64,000 nt of DNA from Janthinobacterium sp. 17J80-10 (GTDB lineage Bacteria; Pseudomonadota; Gammaproteobacteria; Burkholderiales; Burkholderiaceae_D). The translations under genes were made by a program, and so were the position numbers. The stretch is taken from contig NZ_CP035311.1 in the NCBI RefSeq assembly GCF_004114795.1, positions 1,426,001-1,490,000 on the forward strand, given 5' to 3'. The notes under the pieces were generated by a model. That model did not search any database. It had not been told where the DNA came from and worked only from the letters and a program-made list of their open reading frames with translations. Position 1 is the first letter of the stretch, and every line of letters starts with the position of its first letter. This document shows, one piece after another, positions 56,481 through 64,000 of this stretch.

Positions 56481-57944
56481 TCAAGGCTTTTCCAGCGACT
56501 CTTCCAGAAAGCGCCAGATGCCGGGATCGGACATGGCGGCGATATTCAGGCGCATCTTCGATGACGGCAACTGGTGCGGCGAAAACAGGCTGCCGGGGGC
56601 CAGCAGCCAGCCTTCGGCCATGGCCCGCTCGGTCTGGCGATTGGTGTCGCGCCCGGTATCGACCCAGACAAACATGCCGGCAGCCGGCCTGCCAGTGACC
56701 TCCAGTCCAATGCGTTCAAGCTGCCGCAGGGTGTGTTCGCGGGCGCGGTCGAGCTTGCCGCGCAGGCGTTCGGCGTGCTTGCGATAGTGGCCTTCGGATA
56801 AAACCTTGTAGACCACCCGTTCGCCGATTTCAGTGCTGGTCAGCGATGTCAGGATCTTGCGGTCGGCCAGCGCCTGGGCCAGCGCCGGCGAAGCGGCGAT
56901 GAAACCCACCCGCAGGTTGGCCGCCAGTGTCTTCGAAAAGCCGCCAAGGTAGATCACGCGCTGCAGCTGGTCCAGCGCGGCGATGCGGGCAGCAGGCTGG
57001 ATGGCGCTGCCGGGGTGCAGGTCGCAGTAAATGTCGTCTTCCGCAATATGGAAATCGTATTGTTCGGCGATTTTCAGGATCTGGAATGCCTTGGCCGACG
57101 AAAGCGAGCCCGAGGTTGGATTGTGCAAGACCGAATTGGTCACGAACAGTTTCGGCCGGTGCAATGCCGCCAGTTCAGCAAGTTTTGCCACATCCGGACC
57201 GTCGGACGCGCGCGGTATGCCGATCACCCTGGCACCCAGCGCGGCAAATGACCCGAACATCAGGAACCATGCCGGATCGTCGACGAATACGGTGTCGCCT
57301 GGACGCAGGAAGTGGCGCGCGACCAGGTCGAGCGCCTGCGTGACACCGGAAGTGGTGACGATCTGCTCCGGCGTTGCCTGGATTTCCAGTTCGCCCAGCT
57401 TCAGCTGCAGTTGCTGGCGCAACGGCATAAATCCCTGCGGGCTGCCGTATTGCAGCAGCAGTGCCGGGTTTTGCCGGCTGACAGCGCGCATGGCATTGCC
57501 GACCAGTTCGGCATCCAGCCACTCGGTGGGCAACAGGCCTGACCCCGGCATTTTTTGCGGCGGCAGTTGCCGGAACATGTTGCGCACCAGCCAGACCACA
57601 TCCAGCTGGCTATTTGCCGCATCGGCGTCAGGCTGCGCCGCATTCAACAGCGGCGCGCGCTCGCGCACATAAAACCCGGAGCCGCGGCGCGATTCGAGGT
57701 GGCCGCTGGCCACCAGCCGGTCATAGGCTTCGATGACCGTGAAACGCGATACCCCGTGCTGGTCGGCGAACTGGCGAATCGACGGCATGCGCGCGCCGCT
57801 GCGCAGCAGGCGGTCATCGATCCGGGCGGCGAGTGTACGCACGATCTGCTCTACCAGCGAGAGGCTGGAGTCGCGTGAAATCATTGGCTGGCCCACCGTC
57901 GTCGGTAAAGGAGGTGGCTGGCGGACGGCGGCTGTATTGGTCAT
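56481..57944 (-). CDS. MocR/GntR-type regulator with aminotransferase domain
   Basis: The 487-residue protein has an N-terminal GntR winged helix ([20 protein letters not shown]) and a fold type I aminotransferase-like domain with the PLP lysine in [16 protein letters not shown]. MocR regulators sense PLP-linked or amino-acid-like ligands. It is divergent from the LysE-type exporter gene, with direct repeats between them, so it probably regulates that unit and perhaps itself. Confidence 0.93.
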   Translation of the reverse strand: MTNTAAVRQPPPLPTTVGQPMISRDSSLSLVEQIVRTLAARIDDRLLRSGARMPSIRQFADQHGVSRFTVIEAYDRLVASGHLESRRGSGFYVRERAPLLNAAQPDADAANSQLDVVWLVRNMFRQLPPQKMPGSGLLPTEWLDAELVGNAMRAVSRQNPALLLQYGSPQGFMPLRQQLQLKLGELEIQATPEQIVTTSGVTQALDLVARHFLRPGDTVFVDDPAWFLMFGSFAALGARVIGIPRASDGPDVAKLAELAALHRPKLFVTNSVLHNPTSGSLSSAKAFQILKIAEQYDFHIAEDDIYCDLHPGSAIQPAARIAALDQLQRVIYLGGFSKTLAANLRVGFIAASPALAQALADRKILTSLTSTEIGERVVYKVLSEGHYRKHAERLRGKLDRAREHTLRQLERIGLEVTGRPAAGMFVWVDTGRDTNRQTERAMAEGWLLAPGSLFSPHQLPSSKMRLNIAAMSDPGIWRFLEESLEKP

Positions 57945-57979
57945 GGTGCCGGAACAGTGTCATGAATTATCTTTAAAAT

Positions 57980-57999
57980 TGTACCGGTACTGTACTGGT
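57980..57999. promoter_or_regulatory. Direct-repeat operator candidate between the MocR and LysE-type genes
   Basis: TGTACCGGT (57980-57988) and TGTACTGGT (57991-57999) repeat with an 11-base period, about one helical turn. MocR proteins usually bind such direct repeats. Confidence 0.5.
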
Positions 58000-58049
58000 T
58001 TTGTCGACTAGGATGGCTTGTCACCTTAGCCACTGATTCTGGAGAAGTC

Positions 58050-58634
58050 ATGGAAACCTTGCTGCCCATGGTCCTGTTTGCCTTTGTTTCATCGATCACG
58101 CCGGGCCCGAACAACATCATGCTGACGTCATCGGGCATTTTGTTCGGCTTTGGCCGCACGGTGCCGCATCTGTTTGGGGTGACTGCCGGATTCGGCGCAA
58201 TGCTGTTTTTGTGCGGCGCCGGTGTCGGCAGCCTGGTTCTCGCAATGCCGGCGCTGCATACCGGATTGAAAACCGCCGGTTCGGCTTATTTGTTGTATCT
58301 GGCCTGGCAACTAAGGTGCATGCGATTGCGCGATGCGGAACATGCGCCGCTGCGTCCGCTGTCCTTTGCCGGCGCAGCGGGTTTTCAATTCGTTAATCCC
58401 AAGGCCTGGGTGATGGCGGTCGGTGGCGTGGCGGCGTTCCTGCCCGAGGCCGCGCCCGGCGGCATCGGCCTGCTGTGCCTGGTTTTTTGCATGGTGAATT
58501 TTTGCTGCATCAGCCTCTGGGCAGGCGCCGGTGCGGCCTTGCGGCGTCAACTGGCGCGCCCGGCATGGCAAAAAGCCTACGGGGCAGTCATGGCGCTGCT
58601 GACGGTGTATGCGGCATTTTCGCTGTGGCTGTAA
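58050..58634 (+). CDS. LysE/RhtB-family amino-acid exporter
   Basis: The 194-residue protein has five to six membrane helices and the LysE-family opening FAFVSSITPGPNNIMLTSSG, with FQFVNPKAWVMAVGG later. It would export a basic or neutral amino acid or analogue. It is divergent from the MocR regulator and followed by RidA and an aminotransferase, suggesting amino-acid overflow or detoxification. Confidence 0.92.
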   Translation: METLLPMVLFAFVSSITPGPNNIMLTSSGILFGFGRTVPHLFGVTAGFGAMLFLCGAGVGSLVLAMPALHTGLKTAGSAYLLYLAWQLRCMRLRDAEHAPLRPLSFAGAAGFQFVNPKAWVMAVGGVAAFLPEAAPGGIGLLCLVFCMVNFCCISLWAGAGAALRRQLARPAWQKAYGAVMALLTVYAAFSLWL

Positions 58635-58731
58635 CAGGCAATGGTACGCGGTGGACGTGGTTGGGAGTAAAATCGACCTTTTGACTGATTTTGCCGGTCG
58701 CTCGCCGCCGGCGCCATTTTCGGAGCGGATC

Positions 58732-59190
58732 TTGTCTTATTACGAAAAAATTAATGCCCTCAATATCGAATTGCCGTCAGTGGCTGCCCCGGTCGCAGCC
58801 TATGTCATGTATGCGCAGACTGGCAACACGGTGTATTTGTCGGGCCATATCGCAAAAAAAGACGGCAAGCCCTGGGTTGGCCAGTTGGGCAAGAACATCG
58901 CAACCGAAGAAGGCAAGCAAGCCGCCCGCGCAGTCGCCATCGATCTGATCGCCACCCTGCAGGCGGCTTGCGGCGGCGACCTGAACCGCGTCAAGCGCAT
59001 CGTCAAGGTGATGAGCCTGGTGAATTCCACTGCCGATTTCACCGAGCAGCACCTGGTCACCAATGGCGCTTCCGAGCTGTTGGCCGAAGTCTTTGGCGAC
59101 GCCGGCAAGCATGCCCGTTCTGCCTTCGGTGTCGCGCAGATCCCGCTGGGCGCCTGCGTCGAGATCGACCTGGTCGCCGAAATCGCCTGA
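58732..59190 (+). CDS. RidA/YjgF-family enamine/imine deaminase-like protein
   Basis: I start it at the TTG at 58732, which has GGAG six bases upstream and gives MSYYEKINALNIELP, the usual opening, for 152 residues; the earlier open frame overlaps the exporter. The YjgF fold segments NTVYLSGHIAKKDGKPWVG and GVAQIPLGACVEIDLVAEI are present, the latter in place of the usual R-x-x-V-E-I-E. RidA proteins hydrolyse reactive enamines from PLP enzymes such as the aminotransferase encoded next. Confidence 0.88.
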   Translation: MSYYEKINALNIELPSVAAPVAAYVMYAQTGNTVYLSGHIAKKDGKPWVGQLGKNIATEEGKQAARAVAIDLIATLQAACGGDLNRVKRIVKVMSLVNSTADFTEQHLVTNGASELLAEVFGDAGKHARSAFGVAQIPLGACVEIDLVAEIA

Positions 59191-59257
59191 TACAGGCTTG
59201 CCTGAATCCGCTTTCCACTGCGTGGCAATTGCCGCGCGCATCACTTTAGAGAATTGC

Positions 59258-60451
59258 ATGAACAACGATCAGCACGCGCCTATCGAATGGCGTTTTTCCC
59301 GCCGCGCGCAAAAACTGGAAAGCTCGGCCATCCGTGAAATCCTGAAGGTTACGATGCGCCCGGAAATCATTTCCTTCGCCGGCGGCCTGCCGTCGCCCGC
59401 GACCTTTCCGGTCGAGCATATGCGTGCCGCCTATGAAACCGTGCTGTCGAAGCAAGGCAAGGTGGCGCTGCAATACGGGCCGTCCGACGGTTATGCGCCG
59501 CTGCGCGAGTGGGTTGCCGACAGGCTGACGCGCGAAGGCACGCGCATCGAGCCGGACCAGGTGCTGATGGTGTCCGGTTCCCAGCAGGGCCTGGATTTGC
59601 TGGGCAAGGTGCTGATCGATGAAGGCAGCAAGGTGCTGGTGGAAACTCCAAGTTACCTGGGCGCCCTGCAGGCATTCTCGGTGTACGGTCCGCAGTTCGA
59701 ATCGATTCCGACCGACGATGGCGGCCTGCTGCCGGAAACCATTGCCGACATCGGCCAGGGCGCGCGCCTGCTGTATGCTTTGCCGAATTTCCAGAATCCG
59801 ACCGGCCGCACGCTGTCGGTCGAGCGTCGCCATGCCCTGGTGGACGCCTGCGCGCGCCTGGGCGTGCCGCTGATCGAGGATGACCCTTATGGCGCGTTGT
59901 GCTATCGCGGCGATCCGCTGCCGAAATTGTTGGGCATGAATCCGCAAGGCGTCATCCACATGGGTTCCTTCTCCAAGGTGCTCACGCCTGGCATCCGCCT
60001 CGGTTACGTGGTGGCGCCGCAGCCGCTGGTGCGCAAGCTGGAGCAAGCCAAGCAGGCAACCGACCTGCATACCGCGCAATTGACGCAGATGGTGGTGTAC
60101 GAGGCGGTCAAGGATGGATTCCTCGACCAGCATATCCCGACGATCCGCAAGCTGTACGCCGACCAGTGCCAGGTGATGCTGTCGGCGCTGGAAGAATTCT
60201 TCCCGGCAGGCACGCACTGGACCCGCCCCGAGGGCGGCATGTTCATCTGGGTACGCCTGCCAGAGCATATCGACAGCATGAAGCTGCTGGATGAAGCGAT
60301 CGCCCAGCACGTGGCTTTCGTGCCGGGTGCGCCGTTCTATGCCAATGCGCCGCAGCACAATACCTTGCGTCTGAGCTTCGTGACGGTGTCGCCGGAAAAG
60401 ATCCGCGAAGGCGTGGCCAAGCTGGGCAAGCTGATCGCCGCCAAACTGTAA
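59258..60451 (+). CDS. PLP-dependent class I aminotransferase (2-aminoadipate-type)
   Basis: From the ATG at 59258 the protein is 397 residues. PLP binding: LYALPNFQNPTGRTLS, the Asp/Tyr pair in EDDPYGALCY and Lys240 in MGSFSKVLTPGIRLGY. Sequence style (LESSAIREILKVTMRPEIIS at the start, FAGGLPSP) fits LysN/MocR-like 2-aminoadipate or aromatic aminotransferases. The last gene of the exporter-RidA set, ending at a strong terminator. Confidence 0.92.
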   Translation: MNNDQHAPIEWRFSRRAQKLESSAIREILKVTMRPEIISFAGGLPSPATFPVEHMRAAYETVLSKQGKVALQYGPSDGYAPLREWVADRLTREGTRIEPDQVLMVSGSQQGLDLLGKVLIDEGSKVLVETPSYLGALQAFSVYGPQFESIPTDDGGLLPETIADIGQGARLLYALPNFQNPTGRTLSVERRHALVDACARLGVPLIEDDPYGALCYRGDPLPKLLGMNPQGVIHMGSFSKVLTPGIRLGYVVAPQPLVRKLEQAKQATDLHTAQLTQMVVYEAVKDGFLDQHIPTIRKLYADQCQVMLSALEEFFPAGTHWTRPEGGMFIWVRLPEHIDSMKLLDEAIAQHVAFVPGAPFYANAPQHNTLRLSFVTVSPEKIREGVAKLGKLIAAKL

Positions 60452-60504
60452 GGCGGGATCGCCGGGGCGGCGCGCCGGTTGCGCGGTCGCCGGCTTTTCC
60501 GGAT

Positions 60505-60545
60505 GAAAAAAGGGCGGAAGCTTTGCAGCTTCCGCCCTTTTTATT
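60505..60545. terminator. Bidirectional terminator between the aminotransferase and parC
   Basis: GGGCGGAAGCT-TTGC-AGCTTCCGCCC (60512-60537), an 11-base-pair perfect stem with an A run on the left and T run on the right; serves both convergent genes. Confidence 0.9.
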
Positions 60546-60559
60546 TATGCCGCAGCCAT

Positions 60560-62872
60560 TTATTGAATCGCTGCCAGGCTGGCGGGTTTGATCTTCGATT
60601 CCAGGGCCTTGCCCTTGCGCGCGCGCTTGCCGATATGGCTGGACAGTGTAGACGCCGACAGCGTCACTTCCTGCGCCTTGCCACCGCGGCCGCTGCCGGC
60701 AACCAGCACGCCGCGCTGGCTGATCGGCTCTGCAGCCAGCAGCTTTTCGTTTTTCTCCAGTTCCATCAGGATCACGCCGCGGCCGCCGCCCGACAGGGTC
60801 TTGATTTCATCCAGGCCGAACACCAGCACACGCCCTTTCTCGGACAGGCAGGCGATGGCGCTGGCGTTCGCCGGCAGGGCGCGCGGCGCCAGCGGAACGT
60901 CGCCCTCGTCGAGCGTCATGAAGGCCTTGCCGCCCCGGGTGCGGCTGACCATGTCGCCGGCGCGGGCGACAAAGCCGTAGCCGGCATCCGATGCCAGCAG
61001 CAGGGTGGTGTCGGGCACGCCGACGTAGTAGTGGCGCAACTGGGTGCCGGCGGCGAGTTCGAGCAGCGTGGTGATGGGTACGCCGTCGCCGCGCGCGCCA
61101 GGCAGCGAGGCCACCGGCACCGAGTAAATGCGGCCATTGGAACCGAAGGCGAGGAGATTGTCGACCGTGCGGCATTCGAACGTGCCGTACAGGTCATCGC
61201 CTGCCTTGAATGCAAATTGCGCGGCGTCGTGGCCATGGCCGTTGCGCGAGCGTATCCAGCCTTTTTGCGAAATGACCACCGTAACCGGCTCGTCGATCAA
61301 TTTCTGTTCGACCACCGCACGTTCGGCTTCCTCGATCAGGGTGCGACGGGCGTCGCCAAACTGCTTGGCATCGGTCTCGATTTCCTTGATGACCAGGCGC
61401 TTCATCGAGGCCGGGTTGTCCAGCAAATCCTGCAGGCCGGCGCGTTCGCTGCGCAATTCCAGCAATTCCTGCTGGATCTTGATTGCTTCCAGGCGCGCCA
61501 GCTGGCGCAGACGGATTTCCAGGATATCCTCGGCCTGCCGCTCGGACAGGCGGAAGTGGGCGATCAGCGCCGGTTTCGGCTCGTCGGACTCGCGGATGAT
61601 GCGGATGACTTCATCGATGTTCAGCAGCACCGCTTCGCGGCCTTCGAGAATATGGATGCGGTCGTCGACCTTCTGCAGGCGGAACTGCGTGCGCCGGGTG
61701 ATGGTGGCAAAGCGGAAGGCGATCCATTCGTTGAGAATGTCCGCCAGTTTTTTTTGCCGTGGGCGGCCGTCGCCGCCGATCATCACGAGGTTGGCCGGGG
61801 CGCTGGTTTCCAGCGAGGTGTGGGCCAGCAGCGTGTTGGCAAATTCGGTCTGGTCCTGGTTCTTCGATTTCGGTTCGAACACCAGGCGCACCGGTGCCTC
61901 GCGTCCCGACTCGTCGCGCACGGCATCCAGCAGGCCCAGCACGTTCTGTTTCAGGCTCAACTGGTCGGGCAAAAGCGACTTCTTGCCGAGCTTGAGCTTG
62001 GGATTGGTGATTTCCTCGATCTCTTCGAGCACCTTTTGCGACGAAGTGCCGGGCGGCAGTTCGGTGACGACCAGTTGCCACTGGCCGCGGGCCATGTCCT
62101 CGATCTTCCAGCGCGCGCGCACCTTGAGCGAACCACGCCCGCTATCATAGATTTCGGCGATCGCCGCCGCCGGCGTGATGATTTGCCCGCCGCCGGGGAA
62201 ATCCGGGCCGGGGATGAATTCCAGCAGTTCGCGGCTGGTGAGCTTCGGGTTGCGGATCAGGGCGACTGCCGCCTTTGCCACTTCCTGCAGGTTGTGCGGC
62301 GGGATTTCGGTGGCCATGCCGACGGCAATGCCGGAGGCACCGTTCAGGAGCACCATCGGCAGGCGGGCCGGCAGCAGGCAGGGTTCCTCGGTGGAGCCGT
62401 CGTAGTTGGGCTGGAAATCCACCGTGCCCATGTCGATTTCATCGAGCAGGAGTTTCGAGATCGGCGTCAGGCGCGCTTCGGTGTAGCGCATGGCTGCTGC
62501 GCCGTCGCCGTCGCGCGAGCCGAAGTTGCCCTGGCCGTCGACCAGCGGGTAGCGCAGCGAGAAATCCTGCGCCATGCGCACCATGGCGTCGTAGACCGAC
62601 TGGTCGCCGTGCGGATGCAATTTGCCCAGTACGTCGCCGACCACCGCAGCGGACTTGCGCGGCTTGGCCGTGGCGTTCAGGCCAAGCTCGTGCATGGCGT
62701 AAAGGATGCGGCGCTGCACCGGCTTCTGGCCATCGCACACGTCCGGCAGGGCACGGCCCTTGACGACGGAAATGGCGTAATCGAGGTAGGCGCGCTCGGC
62801 GAAGGTGGCGAGCGTCAGGGATTCGCTGTCGTCGGGCTGGCTGGCTTCAAACAGATTGGCTTGTTCAGTCAT
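60560..62872 (-). CDS. parC: DNA topoisomerase IV subunit A
   Basis: The 770-residue protein has the breakage-reunion domain with the catalytic Tyr130 in [11 protein letters not shown] and the helix [19 protein letters not shown], then a C-terminal beta-pinwheel (RGVIL-type blades such as [12 protein letters not shown]). With ParE it decatenates daughter chromosomes. Residue 91 (quinolone contact position, Ser in E. coli ParC) is Gln. It is the last gene of parE-slt-parC on the minus strand. Confidence 0.97.
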   Translation of the reverse strand: MTEQANLFEASQPDDSESLTLATFAERAYLDYAISVVKGRALPDVCDGQKPVQRRILYAMHELGLNATAKPRKSAAVVGDVLGKLHPHGDQSVYDAMVRMAQDFSLRYPLVDGQGNFGSRDGDGAAAMRYTEARLTPISKLLLDEIDMGTVDFQPNYDGSTEEPCLLPARLPMVLLNGASGIAVGMATEIPPHNLQEVAKAAVALIRNPKLTSRELLEFIPGPDFPGGGQIITPAAAIAEIYDSGRGSLKVRARWKIEDMARGQWQLVVTELPPGTSSQKVLEEIEEITNPKLKLGKKSLLPDQLSLKQNVLGLLDAVRDESGREAPVRLVFEPKSKNQDQTEFANTLLAHTSLETSAPANLVMIGGDGRPRQKKLADILNEWIAFRFATITRRTQFRLQKVDDRIHILEGREAVLLNIDEVIRIIRESDEPKPALIAHFRLSERQAEDILEIRLRQLARLEAIKIQQELLELRSERAGLQDLLDNPASMKRLVIKEIETDAKQFGDARRTLIEEAERAVVEQKLIDEPVTVVISQKGWIRSRNGHGHDAAQFAFKAGDDLYGTFECRTVDNLLAFGSNGRIYSVPVASLPGARGDGVPITTLLELAAGTQLRHYYVGVPDTTLLLASDAGYGFVARAGDMVSRTRGGKAFMTLDEGDVPLAPRALPANASAIACLSEKGRVLVFGLDEIKTLSGGGRGVILMELEKNEKLLAAEPISQRGVLVAGSGRGGKAQEVTLSASTLSSHIGKRARKGKALESKIKPASLAAIQ

Positions 62873-62886
62873 CGTGGTTCGGTGAA

Positions 62887-63672
62887 TTATTCGTATTGGG
62901 GCGTCGGTATCGCCGGCAGGGGCGCGCGGCCGGGGATGGTCATGCGGATGCGTCGGCTGCCGTTCGGACTTGACAGGGTCGGTGCCGTGCCCTGGTCCGT
63001 GGTCATGCGGAAAAACTGGTAAAACTGCGCCACCAGCTTCACGTAATTACGTGTTTCAGGATAGGGCGGGATGGTGTTGCGGTATTTTTGCACCGCGCCT
63101 TCGCCGGCGTTGTAGGAGGCGATCACCAGCTCCGGCTTGTCCGGAAACAACCGCGAGAGGTCGCGCAGATAGCGCGCGCTCAGGCGGATATTGGTTTGCG
63201 GATCGGCCAGCTTTTGCTCCAGAGACTTCCTGGCGCCGGCCTGCAGGCCATAGCGCTCGGCGGTTTCCGGCATCACCTGCATCAGGCCGATGGCGCCTTT
63301 CGGCGAAACCGCCGCCGGGTTGAAGCCGGACTCTGCTGCCATGATCGCCTTCAGCAATGCCGGTTGCAGGCCGTATTCGCTGGCCGCCTTTTGCAGCAGG
63401 GGTTCGAATTTTTTCAGGTTGGGATGTTCGCCAAGCTGGCGTGACATGGCAGGGGAGAGCGGCTTGTGCTCACCTGCGGACACGTGCTGATCGAGCCGCC
63501 CGGTATCGAACATGGCGTCGCCGCGGGCATACAGCTGATAGCGTGAATCCAGCTTTTCCGTGGAAAAATGCGCGTTGCCTTGCGCATCGACGTAGCCATA
63601 GATGTCGGCATGCGCGGCAGTCCCGGCCAGCGCCAGGCAGGAAGCCAGCAGGATGGCACGCAGTGTCGTCAT
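62887..63672 (-). CDS. Lytic transglycosylase (SLT domain)
   Basis: This 261-residue protein has a signal peptide (about 1-22), then a DUF4124-like strand ([18 protein letters not shown]) and a SLT domain with catalytic Glu114 in [19 protein letters not shown] and the YNAGEGAV motif. It cleaves peptidoglycan glycan strands to 1,6-anhydro ends in the periplasm. Its ATG overlaps the parE stop by one base (TGATG), so translation is coupled; parC starts 14 bases after it. Confidence 0.95.
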   Translation of the reverse strand: MTTLRAILLASCLALAGTAAHADIYGYVDAQGNAHFSTEKLDSRYQLYARGDAMFDTGRLDQHVSAGEHKPLSPAMSRQLGEHPNLKKFEPLLQKAASEYGLQPALLKAIMAAESGFNPAAVSPKGAIGLMQVMPETAERYGLQAGARKSLEQKLADPQTNIRLSARYLRDLSRLFPDKPELVIASYNAGEGAVQKYRNTIPPYPETRNYVKLVAQFYQFFRMTTDQGTAPTLSSPNGSRRIRMTIPGRAPLPAIPTPQYE

Positions 63673-64000
63673 CAGATATCGGCTTCCGCTTCGTTGCCGT
63701 GCTCTTCCAGCCAGGCGCGCCGGGCGGATGCCTCGCCTTTGCCCATCAACATGTTGAACCGCTCATGTGACGCCGTCAGGCCGAAGTCGCCCACGGTCAC
63801 AGGCAAGAGGCGCCGGGTATCGGGGTTCATGGTGGTTTCCCACAATTGTTCGGCATTCATTTCACCCAGGCCCTTGAAGCGGGCGATGCTCCAGGCGCCA
63901 TCCTTGACGCCGTCCTTGCGCAGCTTGTCCTCGATCGCAATCAGCTCGCCCTCGTCGAGCGCATACACTTTCTGCGCCGGCTTCTTGCCGCGCGCCGGCG
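63672..64000 (-). CDS. parE: DNA topoisomerase IV subunit B, C-terminal part (5' end beyond the window)
   Basis: The frame is open to the window edge; about 109 residues are seen. ARFKGLGEMNAEQLWETTMN and DTRRLLPVTVGD are the TOPRIM-end signatures of ParE/GyrB; the next gene being parC decides ParE. It ends in the overlapping TGATG with the transglycosylase. Confidence 0.93.
   Translation of the reverse strand, partial: PARGKKPAQKVYALDEGELIAIEDKLRKDGVKDGAWSIARFKGLGEMNAEQLWETTMNPDTRRLLPVTVGDFGLTASHERFNMLMGKGEASARRAWLEEHGNEAEADI

Noticed and set aside
60560-62872. Gln91 of ParC (position of Ser80 in E. coli) as an acquired quinolone-resistance mutation.
   Set aside because: The surrounding helix ([11 protein letters not shown]) looks like the normal wording of this lineage, so the Gln is probably ancestral; no comparison is available here.
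60479-63022. A long open frame on the plus strand opposite parC.
   Set aside because: It mirrors the codon bias of parC, has no homology I recognise and no ribosome site; similar antisense frames lie opposite prlC, GspE/PilB-like, htpG and the GT39-like gene.

Overview
The window is 64 kb of GC-rich chromosome from a betaproteobacterium. The order Burkholderiales is well supported and the family Oxalobacteraceae is likely. The evidence is a beta-type pyruvate dehydrogenase operon (homodimeric E1, E2 and a lipoyl-bearing E3), a zapA / 6S RNA / EVE-domain gene order, a trxA-rho-rpmE cluster, a holC gene paired with a DUF2486 gene, and a small Trp-rich TIGR04438-type gene. I cannot fix the genus. 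Most of the window is housekeeping sequence. I see no transposase, integrase, phage gene or CRISPR array.

Layout. 0-1.7 kb: the tail of a probable PBP1A, a UPF0126/TRIC membrane protein, dps and tRNA-Leu(CAA). 1.8-5.8 kb (minus): a GT39-like membrane glycosyltransferase, a MATE transporter and a PfkB kinase. 5.9-8.1 kb (minus): trxA, rho and rpmE type B. 8.5-11.7 kb (plus): a dCACHE-like/HAMP/GGDEF/EAL protein, a ZapB-like coiled coil, zapA and 6S RNA. 11.8-13.1 kb: an EVE protein and a TauE/SafE permease. 13.1-17.6 kb (minus): a small Trp-rich protein, lgt, an enoyl-CoA hydratase, an M48 lipoprotein protease and a MatB-like ligase. 17.7-22.3 kb (plus): cytochrome c and a 1360-residue Pls-like non-ribosomal peptide synthetase. 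22.3-25.1 kb: a LivK-type binding protein, a broken Lrp-type regulator and dadA. 25.2-29.9 kb (minus): folD, prlC, a DUF4124/glutaredoxin protein, holC and DUF2486.

30.2-36.8 kb carries aceE, aceF, a proteasome-like peptidase and lpdA as one operon. 36.9-43.4 kb is accessory-looking: a glutamine amidotransferase, a LysR regulator, two paralogous aldo/keto reductases (one with a Tat signal), an alpha/beta hydrolase, a HIT protein and a 5'-truncated binding-protein gene. 43.6-51.3 kb: hemerythrin, argD, a ferredoxin-type reductase divergent from an epimerase, a GspE/PilB-like ATPase, a spermidine-synthase-like protein and a DUF1275 protein. 51.3-56.4 kb (minus): htpG and a four-PAS/GGDEF/EAL protein. 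56.5-60.5 kb: a MocR regulator divergent from an amino-acid exporter, RidA and aminotransferase set. 60.5-64 kb (minus): parE (partial), a lytic transglycosylase and parC.

The two most interesting items are the proteasome-homologue gene (BPH/HslV-like) inside the pyruvate dehydrogenase operon at 34.4 kb, and the single-module Pls-type synthetase at 18.2 kb, whose architecture matches enzymes that make homopoly-amino acids. Secondary items are a dispersed repeat resembling REP sequences (11.8 and 29.0 kb), a regulator remnant beside dadA, and two c-di-GMP proteins with opposite kinds of active-site decay.
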